Shown: positions 24,907 through 33,142 of the stretch, one piece after another
Position numbering within the stretch: position 1 is the first letter of the stretch
How the letters are laid out: each line of letters begins with the position of its first letter
NCBI RefSeq assembly: GCF_014502795.1
Contig: NZ_JACVHF010000009.1
Span: 1-64,000 of the forward strand
Length of the DNA stretch: 64,000 nt
Source of the DNA: Heliobacterium chlorum
Lineage (GTDB): Bacteria; Bacillota; Desulfitobacteriia; Heliobacteriales; Heliobacteriaceae
Direction of reading: 5' to 3'
Program-made: the position numbers and the translations under genes
Notes under the pieces: model-generated
What the model was told of the DNA's origin: nothing
What the model saw: only the letters and a program-made list of their open reading frames with translations
Databases searched by the model: none

Positions 24907-26085
24907 TTATTGGAATCCATACATTTTCTGCATCATCTTGGTGAGCATCGTTGAGAATTTCCCTTGAGCGACCTCTTCTTTCGCGACGAGATCAACCCTG
25001 CGGATTTCGTTGCCGCTTTGGAGGATGACCAGTTCGCCGATCTTCTGACCTGCACTGACCGGTGCGTCCACATAAGGTTGCAGTTCAATCCGTGATTCGA
25101 TACCTTTTTCTTTCCCTCGTTCCACTAAAATTCCAGGTATTCCCTGTGGTATAGCAGAGACAGTTTCTTTCTCTCCTTTACCCACCGGAACGTTGCCGAG
25201 AATTTCACCTGCTTTGGCCACCGATTTATAGGTATAGCGAGCAAAACCGTAGTTGTACAGCTTCATCGTTTCTTTGAAGTGTCCCCGTATTTCCGGTACT
25301 CCAAAAACGGCGGCTACGAATCGCAGGCCCTCTCGTTCGACCGTCGACACGAGACAATACTTGGCCTCACTCGTCCAGCCAGTCTTAAAACCGTCTGTTC
25401 CGGGATACCACCAGAGGAGCTTGTTGTGGTTGTCTAACAGCATGGGTTTGGAGCTGTCAGGACGAATTTTATAGTGTTTGATGGAGAAAAACTCACGCAC
25501 TTTTGGGTATTTCAAGGCTTCCCGAGCGACGACAGCCATGTCGTAAGCCGAGGTGTAGTGGTTTTCGGCCGGCAGTCCGTGAGGGTTCGCGAAATGGGTG
25601 TTTTGCAAACCCAGGGATTCGGCCTTTTTGTTCATCTCTTCGACAAAGGCCTCATAAGAACCGCTCAAATGTTCGGCCACAGCCACACAAGCGTCATTGG
25701 CCGACTGGACGGCGATGGAAGTAAGCAGGTCCTTCATGGACATCTCTTCGCCCGGTTCCAGGTAGATCTGGGAACCTCCCATTTCGTAAGCTCGTTGGCT
25801 GGTGACCACCTTATCTTCTAAGCTGATTCGCCCCTGTTCCAAAGCTTCTACAGCGATCAACATGGTCATCAGTTTGGTCACACTGGCCGGAGCGACCCGT
25901 TTATGGGGATTCTTCTCAAAGAGTACCGTACCTGTCGTCGGATCCATGAGGACGGCCGAATCGGCCTCCGTTTGCAGCGGAGCAGCCGGCGTTGGTGCGG
26001 GAGCCGCCCAGGCTCCAACGGGAAGTACATTAAAGAGAACAAGGAAGGCCACAAAGACCGGAAGCCGTTTCCAACATCGATGCAA
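24907..26085 (-). CDS. dacF: D-alanyl-D-alanine carboxypeptidase DacF
   Basis: The protein has 392 residues with an N-terminal signal peptide ('FVAFLVLFNVLPVGAWA'). Class A low-molecular-weight PBP motifs are present: SxxK at S68-K71 ('APASVTKLM'), SxN at S128-N130 ('VQSANDA'), and KTG at 234-236 ('DGFKTGWTSEAKY'). The C-terminal beta domain and an amphipathic membrane-anchoring tail follow. It trims pentapeptides in the peptidoglycan of the forming spore, the usual role of dacF next to spoIIA. Start TTG with AGAGGGGG upstream. Confidence 0.93.
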   Translation of the reverse strand: MHRCWKRLPVFVAFLVLFNVLPVGAWAAPAPTPAAPLQTEADSAVLMDPTTGTVLFEKNPHKRVAPASVTKLMTMLIAVEALEQGRISLEDKVVTSQRAYEMGGSQIYLEPGEEMSMKDLLTSIAVQSANDACVAVAEHLSGSYEAFVEEMNKKAESLGLQNTHFANPHGLPAENHYTSAYDMAVVAREALKYPKVREFFSIKHYKIRPDSSKPMLLDNHNKLLWWYPGTDGFKTGWTSEAKYCLVSTVEREGLRFVAAVFGVPEIRGHFKETMKLYNYGFARYTYKSVAKAGEILGNVPVGKGEKETVSAIPQGIPGILVERGKEKGIESRIELQPYVDAPVSAGQKIGELVILQSGNEIRRVDLVAKEEVAQGKFSTMLTKMMQKMYGFQ

Positions 26086-26230
26086 TGCCTATTCCCCCTC
26101 TATCTGTTTCCGTCTGCTGGTCAGTATCAGTATTTCCTTTGGGGGATAGGGTCATTCTGGCAGTCGATTCGTTCGTTCCGCTTCCGGTCAGTAGGGCTTT
26201 TTCATCTTTTTGGTATTTGGAACCGTTCCA

Positions 26231-26719
26231 TCAGGGGTGGAAACAAATTCGATGACCGTATCCGAGGCGGCTGTTATCGGTGATCCACACTTCTCGCGCA
26301 GTAAACTGATAGATTTCGTTTTTCTGAAGGCTTTTGAGCAGCCTTGGTTCCTGAAGAAACCGGGCGAAAAAAGAAAATCGCAATCCAAAAGCAGTCATCA
26401 CTCGAGCACGGTCACCCCTGCCGGTAACTCGCTCAAGGTGCCCTTTCATCTGCAAACCCTGGATGTGACCGTATTCGTCAGGCTCGTTGTATATGGCGGC
26501 ACTTGCGCTCACCGAGGGATATCCCTCGGTGAGCGCGAGGACAGAAGCATGCCGGGAGGCCGGATCGGAGAAAAAGTAAAAATGAAAATCCTTATGGACG
26601 TAGTATACCGGTGCCAACCAGGGAAATCCGTCTCCGTCGACAATCCCCAAAGTCATGGCGTTATGTTGACTGATGATGGACTCGGCAAGGTAGCGATGAG
26701 TTATTTCTTGTTCGTTCAC
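26231..26719 (-). CDS. Pyridoxamine 5'-phosphate oxidase-fold protein
   Basis: The protein has 162 residues. 'MTLGIVDGDGFPWLAPVYY' near residue 22 and 'FHFYFFSDPASRHASVL' near 46 form the split-barrel flavin (or haem/F420) binding fold of the PNPOx superfamily. 'GRGDRARVMTAFGLRF' leads to the C-terminal part. Cofactor and substrate cannot be assigned. Its GTG start overlaps the pdp stop (GTGA). A 32-bp perfect palindrome lies inside the coding region and may fold in the mRNA. Confidence 0.75.
   Translation of the reverse strand: MNEQEITHRYLAESIISQHNAMTLGIVDGDGFPWLAPVYYVHKDFHFYFFSDPASRHASVLALTEGYPSVSASAAIYNEPDEYGHIQGLQMKGHLERVTGRGDRARVMTAFGLRFSFFARFLQEPRLLKSLQKNEIYQFTAREVWITDNSRLGYGHRICFHP
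26505..26536. repeat. 32-bp perfect palindrome inside a coding region
   Basis: The arm GCGCTCACCGAGGGAT is followed immediately by its exact reverse complement, centred on an EcoRV-like GATATC. It encodes the 'ALTEGYPSVSAS' region of the PNPOx-fold protein. It could form a 14-15 bp hairpin or cruciform, or be a bound site. Confidence 0.95.
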
Positions 26720-28056
26720 TGCTCGGGCCGAACCTCACCAAGGATGAGCGGGAGTGTGGGCGCCTGAGCACTTCCCTCGGAAATGGTATAGGCGCTATAT
26801 ACCAGTTGCCTTACTTCGTCACGACCTCGACCGTTGGCAAAAATCTCGGCCAGCACATCACCAGGCTCTACCGGATCACCGATACGCTTATGGATGACGA
26901 CACCGACGGCAGGATCGATGGCATCCTCTTTTTTACTTCGCCCGGCTCCGAGCCCTGCTGCCGCTTGGCCGATGATCAACCCGTCCAAGGACGTGACGAT
27001 ACCCGCTTTTTTGGCTCGTACCGGCTCTCGATAGGTGCTGCGCGGTAAGATTTCCTCCGGGTTTTCGACGACTCGTCCGTCACCGCCTTGCGCCTCTACA
27101 AACAGACGGAACCGCGCCAGCGCTTCGCCGGAACTCAGTTTCTCCTCAGCGAGAACCATCGCTTCCTCAACGCTACTAGCCTTTCCAGCCATCCAGGCGA
27201 GGCGGGCGGCCAGTTCCAGGGTGACCTTTTTTAAATCCGCTGAAACGGGTCCAAAGCCGCAGTCGCTTTGATTGGCCAGAATGGCTACGGCTTCGGCGAC
27301 CTCCAGGGCATTGCCGACCGCGTTGCCTAAGGGCTGTTCCATCGATGTAAGCAAGGCCATCGTGCGACGGCCTAATCGACTGCCGATATCCACCATCGCC
27401 TGAGCCAGTTTTAAGGCCTCTTCTTTTGTCTTCATAAAAGCGGCTCGGCCGACTTTGACATCAAGCAGGATGGCATCGGCGCCCGAGGCCAGTTTTTTAC
27501 TCATGACACTGGAAGCAATGAGCGGTATCGATTCGACCGTCGCCGTCACATCCCGTAAAGCGTAGAGCTTTTTATCAGCCGGGACCAGGTTCGCTGTCTG
27601 CCCGGCTACGGCGATGCCGATGCGTTGTACCTGCCCGATGAATTCATCCGTTGACAAGTCCACCTTCATGCACGGAATACTCTCTAGTTTATCTAAGGTT
27701 CCTCCCGTATGGCCGAGCCCACGTCCAGACATTTTAGCCACGGGAATTGCCATCGCTGACAGGAGCGGTGCCAGGATCAAGGTGGTCGTATCACCGACAC
27801 CGCCGGTGCTGTGCTTATCGACCTTTACACCGTCAATCGGCGACAAGTTCATCTGGTCTCCCGATGTGACCATCGCTTCGGTGAGAGCCGCCGTTTCTTG
27901 GACGTTCATCCCCTTTAGATAGACGGCCATAGACCAGGCTGCAGCCTGGTAGTCGGGAATATCACCTCGGGCGTAGCCATGGATAAACGTACGGATTTCT
28001 TCTCCTGTCAGCGCCTGCCCGTCCCGCTTTTTGGCGATGATATCATAAGCCCGCAT
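26716..28056 (-). CDS. pdp: Pyrimidine-nucleoside phosphorylase
   Basis: The protein has 446 residues. The thymidine-phosphorylase family signature 'VDKHSTGGVGDTTTLILAPL' occurs near residue 80, then 'SGRGLGHTGGTLDKLESIP' near 114 and the catalytic-site segment 'LLDVKVGRAAFMKT' near 198. It splits uridine, thymidine and deoxyuridine into base plus (deoxy)ribose-1-phosphate, which deoB then converts. It starts 14 bp after deoB in a salvage operon xerD-deoB-pdp-PNPOx. The pyrimidine (Pdp) rather than thymidine-only (DeoA) type is inferred from the Firmicute context. Confidence 0.95.
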   Translation of the reverse strand: MRAYDIIAKKRDGQALTGEEIRTFIHGYARGDIPDYQAAAWSMAVYLKGMNVQETAALTEAMVTSGDQMNLSPIDGVKVDKHSTGGVGDTTTLILAPLLSAMAIPVAKMSGRGLGHTGGTLDKLESIPCMKVDLSTDEFIGQVQRIGIAVAGQTANLVPADKKLYALRDVTATVESIPLIASSVMSKKLASGADAILLDVKVGRAAFMKTKEEALKLAQAMVDIGSRLGRRTMALLTSMEQPLGNAVGNALEVAEAVAILANQSDCGFGPVSADLKKVTLELAARLAWMAGKASSVEEAMVLAEEKLSSGEALARFRLFVEAQGGDGRVVENPEEILPRSTYREPVRAKKAGIVTSLDGLIIGQAAAGLGAGRSKKEDAIDPAVGVVIHKRIGDPVEPGDVLAEIFANGRGRDEVRQLVYSAYTISEGSAQAPTLPLILGEVRPEQ

Positions 28057-28070
28057 GAGCTTCCCCCACT

Positions 28071-29234
28071 CTATTTCAGCATCGATTCACCGACACCTAA
28101 GCTCGGCAAGTCTAGCCAAGCGAGGGCCGTTTCTCCCACATCGGCAAAGGTATTGCGCACGCCCAGATCGGTGCCTGCCGGAACGGCAGAGCCAGCCAGA
28201 ATCACAGGCACGTATTCTCGCGAGTGATCCGTCGAGGGGGTCGTCGGATCACAGCCGTGATCCGCAGTCAGAATCAACAGATCCCCCTCTTGTAAAGCAT
28301 CGTGAATCTCCGGGAGCCGCTGATCGAAATCTTCCAGGGCCCGGGCATATCTCTCCGTATCGTTCCGGTGACCGTAGAGCATATCAAAGTCGACCAGATT
28401 CGTCACGATCATCCCCCTGTCCACATCTCTCATAAAGGACAAGGTTTGGTCGATCCCTTCCATGTTGGACTTGGTCGTCACACGCTTCGTGATTCCCTGT
28501 CCAGCGTAAATATCATAGATTTTTCCCACCGCAGCTACATCCTGGCCAGCCTCTTTGACGACATCGAAGATCAGGCGGCCCGGTGGTTTCAAGGAGTAAT
28601 CGTGACGGTTTGTCGTCCGGGTAAAGCTTCCCGGACCGCCTACAAAGGGCCGAGCGATCACTCGTCCGACCGCATGATCGCCGGTGAGGATATCCCGGGC
28701 GATCTGGCAGTAACGGTAGAGTTCTTCCAAAGGAATGACTTCTTCATGAGCTGCGATTTGAAAGACTGAATCGGCCGATGTGTAGACGATGGGATAGCCT
28801 GTGTGCATATGTTCGGATCCAAGTCGTTCGATGATCTCTGTTCCCGATGCAGCTACATTGCCTAAGCATTTTCTTCCGATGGCTTGCTCAAAGGCATCGA
28901 TCACCACTTGAGGAAAGCCCTCTGGATAGGTGGGAAACGGTTTTTCCAGGGTGACCCCGGCTAATTCCCAGTGTCCTGTCGTCGTGTCCTTCCCGGGAGC
29001 CCGTTCCGCCATTTTCCCAAAGGCTCCCGTTGGACTGGCCGCTGGAGACACTCCTTCGATGGGCGTAATACGTCCGAGGCCTAGACGTCCTAAGTGAGGA
29101 AGCTTCAGCCCTCCGACAGCCTGGGCGATGTTTCCTAATGTATTACTCCCTTCATCACCATAACGACCCGCATCAGGCAGCTCTCCAATGCCCACGCTGT
29201 CTAACACGATGAGAATAACTCGTTTGTTGCGCAT
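28071..29234 (-). CDS. deoB: Phosphopentomutase
   Basis: The protein has 387 residues, an alkaline-phosphatase-superfamily mutase. '[17 protein letters not shown]' at the N-terminus and '[14 protein letters not shown]' near residue 80 carry the metal and phospho-threonine sites, and '[14 protein letters not shown]' near 280 and '[19 protein letters not shown]' near 322 supply metal ligands. It interconverts (deoxy)ribose-1- and -5-phosphate. 15 bp separate it from xerD and 14 bp from pdp. Confidence 0.97.
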   Translation of the reverse strand: MRNKRVILIVLDSVGIGELPDAGRYGDEGSNTLGNIAQAVGGLKLPHLGRLGLGRITPIEGVSPAASPTGAFGKMAERAPGKDTTTGHWELAGVTLEKPFPTYPEGFPQVVIDAFEQAIGRKCLGNVAASGTEIIERLGSEHMHTGYPIVYTSADSVFQIAAHEEVIPLEELYRYCQIARDILTGDHAVGRVIARPFVGGPGSFTRTTNRHDYSLKPPGRLIFDVVKEAGQDVAAVGKIYDIYAGQGITKRVTTKSNMEGIDQTLSFMRDVDRGMIVTNLVDFDMLYGHRNDTERYARALEDFDQRLPEIHDALQEGDLLILTADHGCDPTTPSTDHSREYVPVILAGSAVPAGTDLGVRNTFADVGETALAWLDLPSLGVGESMLK

Positions 29235-29249
29235 ATAGAACCCCTTCTT

Positions 29250-30185
29250 CTACTTTTCATTACATCGGGAATCGACGGGAGCCCCTTCTTCCCGCTTATG
29301 CATGCGGGCTCGAGGATGACTGCGATCGTAGACCTCCCGGATACGTCCAGTCGTAAGATGGGTGTAAATTTGCGTCGTCGATATGTCGGCATGTCCCAAC
29401 ATTTCCTGAACTGCTCGCAAATCGGCTCCGTTTGTCAGCAAGTGTGTCGCAAAGGAGTGTCGCAGGGTGTGTGGCGTCACTTCCTTCAAGATACCTGCTT
29501 GATCGACATAGGATTTTAAGATCTTCCAAAAGCCTTGCCGTGTCAGTGCTTTTCCTCGCTGATTTACAAAGAGGTGTTTTTCCCCTACTTGTCCTAGTAG
29601 CTTACCACGGCTTTTTTCCAGGTATTCCTCGATGGCTTGCCGGGCGTGACTGCCTAGGGGGACGATGCGCTCTTTAGAGCCTTTACCGATGACCTGGACG
29701 AATCCGAAGTCCAGACGCACTTGGTCCGTCGTTAGTCCGACCAGTTCACTGACCCGCAGTCCGCAGGCGTACATCGTCTCCAGCATCGCCTTATCCCGTA
29801 AACCGACGGTGGTACGGGGGGGCGTTTCGAGCAAGGCGATGACTTCCTCCACGTTGAGCACATCTGGCAAGGGGCGTTGTAACCGAGGACTGTCGATGAG
29901 TTCAGTCGGATCTTCCCGTTGGAGGCCCTCTTCCAGCAGGAAGGCAAAGAAACCTTTGATCGCGGCCAAGCGGCGAGCCCGGGTAGCCGGGGACAACCCT
30001 CGCTGGTGGATGTGGTAGAGATAGGCCACCAGATCGTTACGGTTGATTTCATCGGCATCTTTACTTCCCTGCGCTCGCAAAAAAGCAGACAAGTCGTCCA
30101 GATCACGACGATAAGCCTCAATGGTATTGGCCGACAAGCCTCGCTCCACGGCCAAGTGGGTAAGAAATATTTCTACATGCTGCAG
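29250..30185 (-). CDS. xerD: Tyrosine recombinase XerD
   Basis: With this start the protein has 311 residues. N-terminal SAM-like domain: 'TIEAYRRDLDDLSAFLRAQG'. Catalytic domain: first Arg in 'ACGLRVSELVGL', 'GKGSKERIVPLG', H-x-x-R in 'VTPHTLRHSFATHLLTNG' and the nucleophile Tyr in 'STTQIYTHLT'. It resolves chromosome dimers at dif. I place the start at a CTG (30185) because AAGGAGG lies nine bases upstream, matching where Bacillus XerD begins; ATG codons at 30233 and 30245 have no well-spaced ribosome binding site, and the frame up to 30350 crosses a terminator. The extra C-terminal tail after the Tyr is about 30 residues and basic. Start uncertain. Confidence 0.93.
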   Translation of the reverse strand: MQHVEIFLTHLAVERGLSANTIEAYRRDLDDLSAFLRAQGSKDADEINRNDLVAYLYHIHQRGLSPATRARRLAAIKGFFAFLLEEGLQREDPTELIDSPRLQRPLPDVLNVEEVIALLETPPRTTVGLRDKAMLETMYACGLRVSELVGLTTDQVRLDFGFVQVIGKGSKERIVPLGSHARQAIEEYLEKSRGKLLGQVGEKHLFVNQRGKALTRQGFWKILKSYVDQAGILKEVTPHTLRHSFATHLLTNGADLRAVQEMLGHADISTTQIYTHLTTGRIREVYDRSHPRARMHKREEGAPVDSRCNEK

Positions 30186-30258
30186 GGCCTTCAGCCTCCT
30201 TGTCGAAAGATGTTCGACCTGATCCAGGGGCATTCCTTCCAACATCGTTTTTGTGGAC

Positions 30259-30293
30259 AAAAGAAAAGGCCGCACTTCGTCGATTGTGCAGCC
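30259..30293 (-). terminator. Intrinsic terminator between the DprE-like pair and xerD
   Basis: The minus strand has GGGCTGCAC, a loop, GTGCGGCC and then TTTTCTTTTG; the plus strand also has a CTTTTTT tail. It ends the dprE-like operon and shows that the xerD frame upstream of it is not translated as part of xerD. Confidence 0.7.
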
Positions 30294-30363
30294 CTTTTTT
30301 ATCTGCAGAGGCCCATGTTTCCCGGGTTTGATCTTCTGTGATGATTTCATTCTACATAAGGGT

Positions 30364-31092
30364 TTACCGCTTGATATACTCCCACATCTTCTCCAAAATC
30401 CGCTGCACGATAGCCATAAAGAAAGGCCAAAAGCTGGGGAGAACGATGATGTCCGGCTTTCTAAAAAGGCTGAGTGCGATCGTTTTGCCGATTCCTTGCG
30501 GTGTAATCTGGATCTTCAATTGGGCCTCTTCGGCAATGTCTGTCTTCAACTTGACGGTGATCACTCGGACGTCCCTGTTCCTTAATCGTTTTCTAAGCCC
30601 GTCCAAGAAATGAGCAAAGGCATTTTTCGCAGACCCGTACAAGTAATTACCGAGGTTAGTTCGATCACCTGCTCCTGAGGTGACGCCGATGATAAACCCC
30701 TTCCGTTCCTCAGATAGATAGTTGGCTGCCGCCGTTAGGACCGAAACGATGCCCAGATAGTTAATTTCGATGATCCGTTTGGCCTCCAAAAAGCGTTCGA
30801 CTGCTTCGTTATGAGAACCTCTTTCGTCCAGGGCCACGACAACCCCGTCGATCCCGTCCATTTCTTCGACTACACTGGCAAAAAAAGCAGGATGCTCTTC
30901 ATATTCGGAAGCGTCGAAAGAACCGTAGCGAACAAATGCATTCATGCGAATCCAAAGGTCTGAAGCGATACGAGAAATCTCCTCGCTGTTCGTATCGGCG
31001 AGATACAAACTCGCCCCCTGCCGGGCGAACTCTGCTGCAGTAGCCCGGGCAATCGGTGATTGGGCACCTAAAATCAATATTTTTTTTCTCAT
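30364..31092 (-). CDS. Short-chain dehydrogenase, DprE2-like
   Basis: The protein has 242 residues. A Rossmann nucleotide site opens it ('ILILGAQSPIARATAAEFA'), and the Ser-Tyr-Lys catalytic group is present ('GVTSGAGDRTN', 'YLYGSAKNAFAHF'). Its ATGA overlap with the stop of a DprE1-like gene marks it as the reductase of a two-enzyme epimerase: the oxidase makes a 2'-keto sugar and the SDR reduces it with NADH (known for mycobacterial arabinose-phospholipid synthesis). A short hydrophobic C-terminal helix ('FWPFFMAIVQRIL') may dock on the membrane. The lipid-linked sugar made here is unknown. Confidence 0.8.
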   Translation of the reverse strand: MRKKILILGAQSPIARATAAEFARQGASLYLADTNSEEISRIASDLWIRMNAFVRYGSFDASEYEEHPAFFASVVEEMDGIDGVVVALDERGSHNEAVERFLEAKRIIEINYLGIVSVLTAAANYLSEERKGFIIGVTSGAGDRTNLGNYLYGSAKNAFAHFLDGLRKRLRNRDVRVITVKLKTDIAEEAQLKIQITPQGIGKTIALSLFRKPDIIVLPSFWPFFMAIVQRILEKMWEYIKR

Positions 31093-32423
31093 TGCTCCAC
31101 CCCCGTAAGCTGCAGCCGCCGACCTAGGTGGGACATAAAGCGATTATCGGGGTCATACTTGTGTTTTATGCTTTTCCACGGGTGCACCTCTGGATACATC
31201 TCCTGAAATAACTCGACACTCAATCGATTATCATGGATGAGGGACGTCCGTCCACCGTTTTGAAGGACCCATTGGTCGAGTTCGTCTAACACAACGAGCA
31301 ACCCTGGTCGGACGGGGATATCGACGGTCAATGCCAAACCAGTCATGGGAAAAGACAATAGCCCAGCTGACTGGCAGGGTCCACAGATGTTCAGCTTGGC
31401 TAAGGGGGATACTCTTTCCAGACGGCCGAGCTTCTCCAACAGTTTTACGAGGGCATTACGGACCCGCTCATGGGGAATGACACATTCGTATTGTACAAAA
31501 CCGGCTTTACCGTAAAAGCGCTCTCTATAGCCAAAACGATCGAGGCCATAGAAAAAACGATTACAATCGACGAGGCGATTCGGATTTCTTCGGAACATAG
31601 AAACCGTATAATAAAGACTGTTTACCAGTTTAACGCTTTTTCTGTGCCAAAGGAATTCAGGCAGGACACAGGGAAAGCAAGTGGATTTCTCTGCTTCCAG
31701 ATTCAAGGGAGTGTTTTTCATTTCTGGCGGAAGCTGCTCTACCACGGCGTGACTAGCCTGGATTACAATCCCTCGGCCCAAGTCACTGCCACCGGCCGAA
31801 CAATCAATCCAAGCTGTCACGTATTCATCACTTTCATCAGCCTGCAGCAGACGGCCCAAAAGCTGATCTAAATCGCGTGCTCTTTCATAATTGACGCTCA
31901 TCTGGGCCGTGGGAACCTTTCGAAGTCCTAGATCGATCGTGAGGATAATCCCTGTCAACCCCATGCCGCCGATGGTAGCACTGAAGAGATCGGCATTTTC
32001 CTCACGGGAACAATAAACGACTTCTCCAGAGGCGACCATAATTTCAAGTCCCGTTACATGTTCGGAGAGACATCCGCTCTTGTGGTGGTTATTCCCGTAC
32101 GTATCGGCAGCGACCATACCGCCCAGGGTCGCCTGTTTTGTATCTGTAGTGACGGGCAGAAACCAGCCTTGCGGTAGAAAGATGTCCATAATTTCTTTGA
32201 TGGTCACACCGGCCTCACAACGGAGCGTACCGGTCACCTTATTAAAGTTCAAAAATCGATTCATCCGATCCATAAGGACCAGTGTACCCTTGCTGTTCTG
32301 CCGAACTTCTCCGTTGTGAAGGCTTGTCCCTCTGCCGAGGAGGGACCCGTCGCCCTCCTGCAGCAATCGACCGATTTCGGCCCTCGTATCGGGCCGGGCC
32401 CATTGGAAAGAATCGGTTGTCAT
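31089..32423 (-). CDS. FAD-dependent oxidase, DprE1-like
   Basis: The protein has 444 residues from ATG 32423 (GGAG seven bases upstream; ATGA overlap with the preceding small gene); a frame extending to 32660 merely overlaps that gene. It has the PCMH FAD-binding domain ('LLGRGTSLHNGEV', 'ATLGGMVAADTYGNNHHKSG') and a C-terminal ALO domain. Several blocks match my memory of mycobacterial DprE1, for example 'GNNHHKSGCLSEHV' versus GKNHHSAGSFGNHV, and 'FQEMYPEVHPWKSIKHKYDP' versus [20 protein letters not shown]. By eye, the position of M. tuberculosis Lys418 reads His ('IHDNR') and that of Cys387 reads Thr ('LALTVDIPV'). It would oxidise a polyprenyl-phospho-sugar at C2'. Confidence 0.8.
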   Translation of the reverse strand: MTTDSFQWARPDTRAEIGRLLQEGDGSLLGRGTSLHNGEVRQNSKGTLVLMDRMNRFLNFNKVTGTLRCEAGVTIKEIMDIFLPQGWFLPVTTDTKQATLGGMVAADTYGNNHHKSGCLSEHVTGLEIMVASGEVVYCSREENADLFSATIGGMGLTGIILTIDLGLRKVPTAQMSVNYERARDLDQLLGRLLQADESDEYVTAWIDCSAGGSDLGRGIVIQASHAVVEQLPPEMKNTPLNLEAEKSTCFPCVLPEFLWHRKSVKLVNSLYYTVSMFRRNPNRLVDCNRFFYGLDRFGYRERFYGKAGFVQYECVIPHERVRNALVKLLEKLGRLERVSPLAKLNICGPCQSAGLLSFPMTGLALTVDIPVRPGLLVVLDELDQWVLQNGGRTSLIHDNRLSVELFQEMYPEVHPWKSIKHKYDPDNRFMSHLGRRLQLTGVEQ

Positions 32424-32653
32424 GGTTTCTTCTCCGTCCACTCCTTCCATTTGATTACAAACTGATCTAGAAGTTGAGGTTCTTCGACCCGTAACGGCTG
32501 TCCCGTGGGCCGTTCTTCTTTCGGTACGGCTGCATAGCGCTCGTTGATGGTAAACAAAGATGGGATCAAAAGTGCCAGGACGAGCAGCACTACCAGCACC
32601 CGTACAAATGTCCGGAGCCGACGCTGAACTTTGGTAATCATCACAAAGAGCAA
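32420..32653 (-). CDS. Small single-pass membrane protein coupled to the DprE1-like gene
   Basis: The protein has 77 residues: basic start, one span ('VLVVLLVLALLIPSLF'), then a soluble tail ending 'KWKEWTEKKP'. TTG start at 32653 with GGGAGG about eight bases upstream; the TGA stop overlaps the ATG of the oxidase gene (ATGA). It may anchor or organise the oxidase/SDR pair. No family recognised. Confidence 0.65.
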   Translation of the reverse strand: MLFVMITKVQRRLRTFVRVLVVLLVLALLIPSLFTINERYAAVPKEERPTGQPLRVEEPQLLDQFVIKWKEWTEKKP

Positions 32654-32683
32654 GTCTCATCCCTCCCGACTAATAAAATTTTA

Positions 32684-32712
32684 TGTAAACAGAAACCAAG
32701 CTAGAATATAAT
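32684..32712 (+). promoter_or_regulatory. Probable promoter of the 73-codon gene
   Basis: TGTAAA, 17 bp, TATAAT in an AT-rich stretch, about 85 bp upstream of the ATG. The -10 is perfect, the -35 weak. Confidence 0.45.
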
Positions 32713-32798
32713 TCTATATTTTTCCAAATATTTTTTGCTTAGATCTTTTTTCTCTTGGTCAAACTAAGTCCGATCAATGTCGAAAGGAGGAATTTTTG

Positions 32799-33020
32799 AT
32801 GGCTCGTCGTCGTAATTATATCGTCGCCCGCTCCTTGGCAAATACAAATGCGCTTAACGCCACTCCTGTCAACGCTACTCCTGTCCATACAACAGGGAAT
32901 CAATTTTCACAGAGTGTAGCCAATACGCTCCCTGACTATGGGGCCCCGAATATGCAATCCGGTGGGACCGGCCTATACGGCAGCATTCGCCCTTCTTATG
33001 AAATCTACCCTGGAGAATAA
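32799..33020 (+). CDS. Small protein of unknown function (73 aa)
   Basis: One of only two plus-strand genes here. The N-terminus is basic ('MARRRNYIVARSLANTN'). A tandem 'NATPV NATPV' repeat follows, then a Gln/Ser/Gly/Tyr-rich tail ending 'SYEIYPGE'. No membrane span and no signal peptide. AAAGGAGG lies eight bases before ATG 32799, a very strong ribosome binding site, and the gene has its own promoter and terminator, so it is surely translated and probably abundant. A structural spore peptide is possible but unproven; it does not look like an alpha/beta or gamma SASP. Confidence 0.75.
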   Translation: MARRRNYIVARSLANTNALNATPVNATPVHTTGNQFSQSVANTLPDYGAPNMQSGGTGLYGSIRPSYEIYPGE

Positions 33021-33035
33021 AATCGTGAATACAAA

Positions 33036-33082
33036 AAACCACCGATAGGGAATTTTTCTTCCTTACCGGTGGTTTCTTTTTT
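33036..33082. terminator. Bidirectional terminator between the small gene and spoIIM
   Basis: AAACCACCG, a loop, CCGGTGGTTT followed by CTTTTTT on the plus strand; the minus strand has GGTGGTTTTTTG. It serves both convergent genes. Confidence 0.85.
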
Positions 33083-33142
33083 AAGATATCGTCGTAAGCA
33101 GCTATAAAACGGATGGTTTGTAACCTGTTTATCCCGAACCCT

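Noticed and set aside
32424-32660. N-terminal extension of the DprE1-like frame
   Set aside because: It overlaps a better small membrane-protein gene that is ATGA-coupled to the oxidase; the ATG at 32423 has a proper ribosome binding site.
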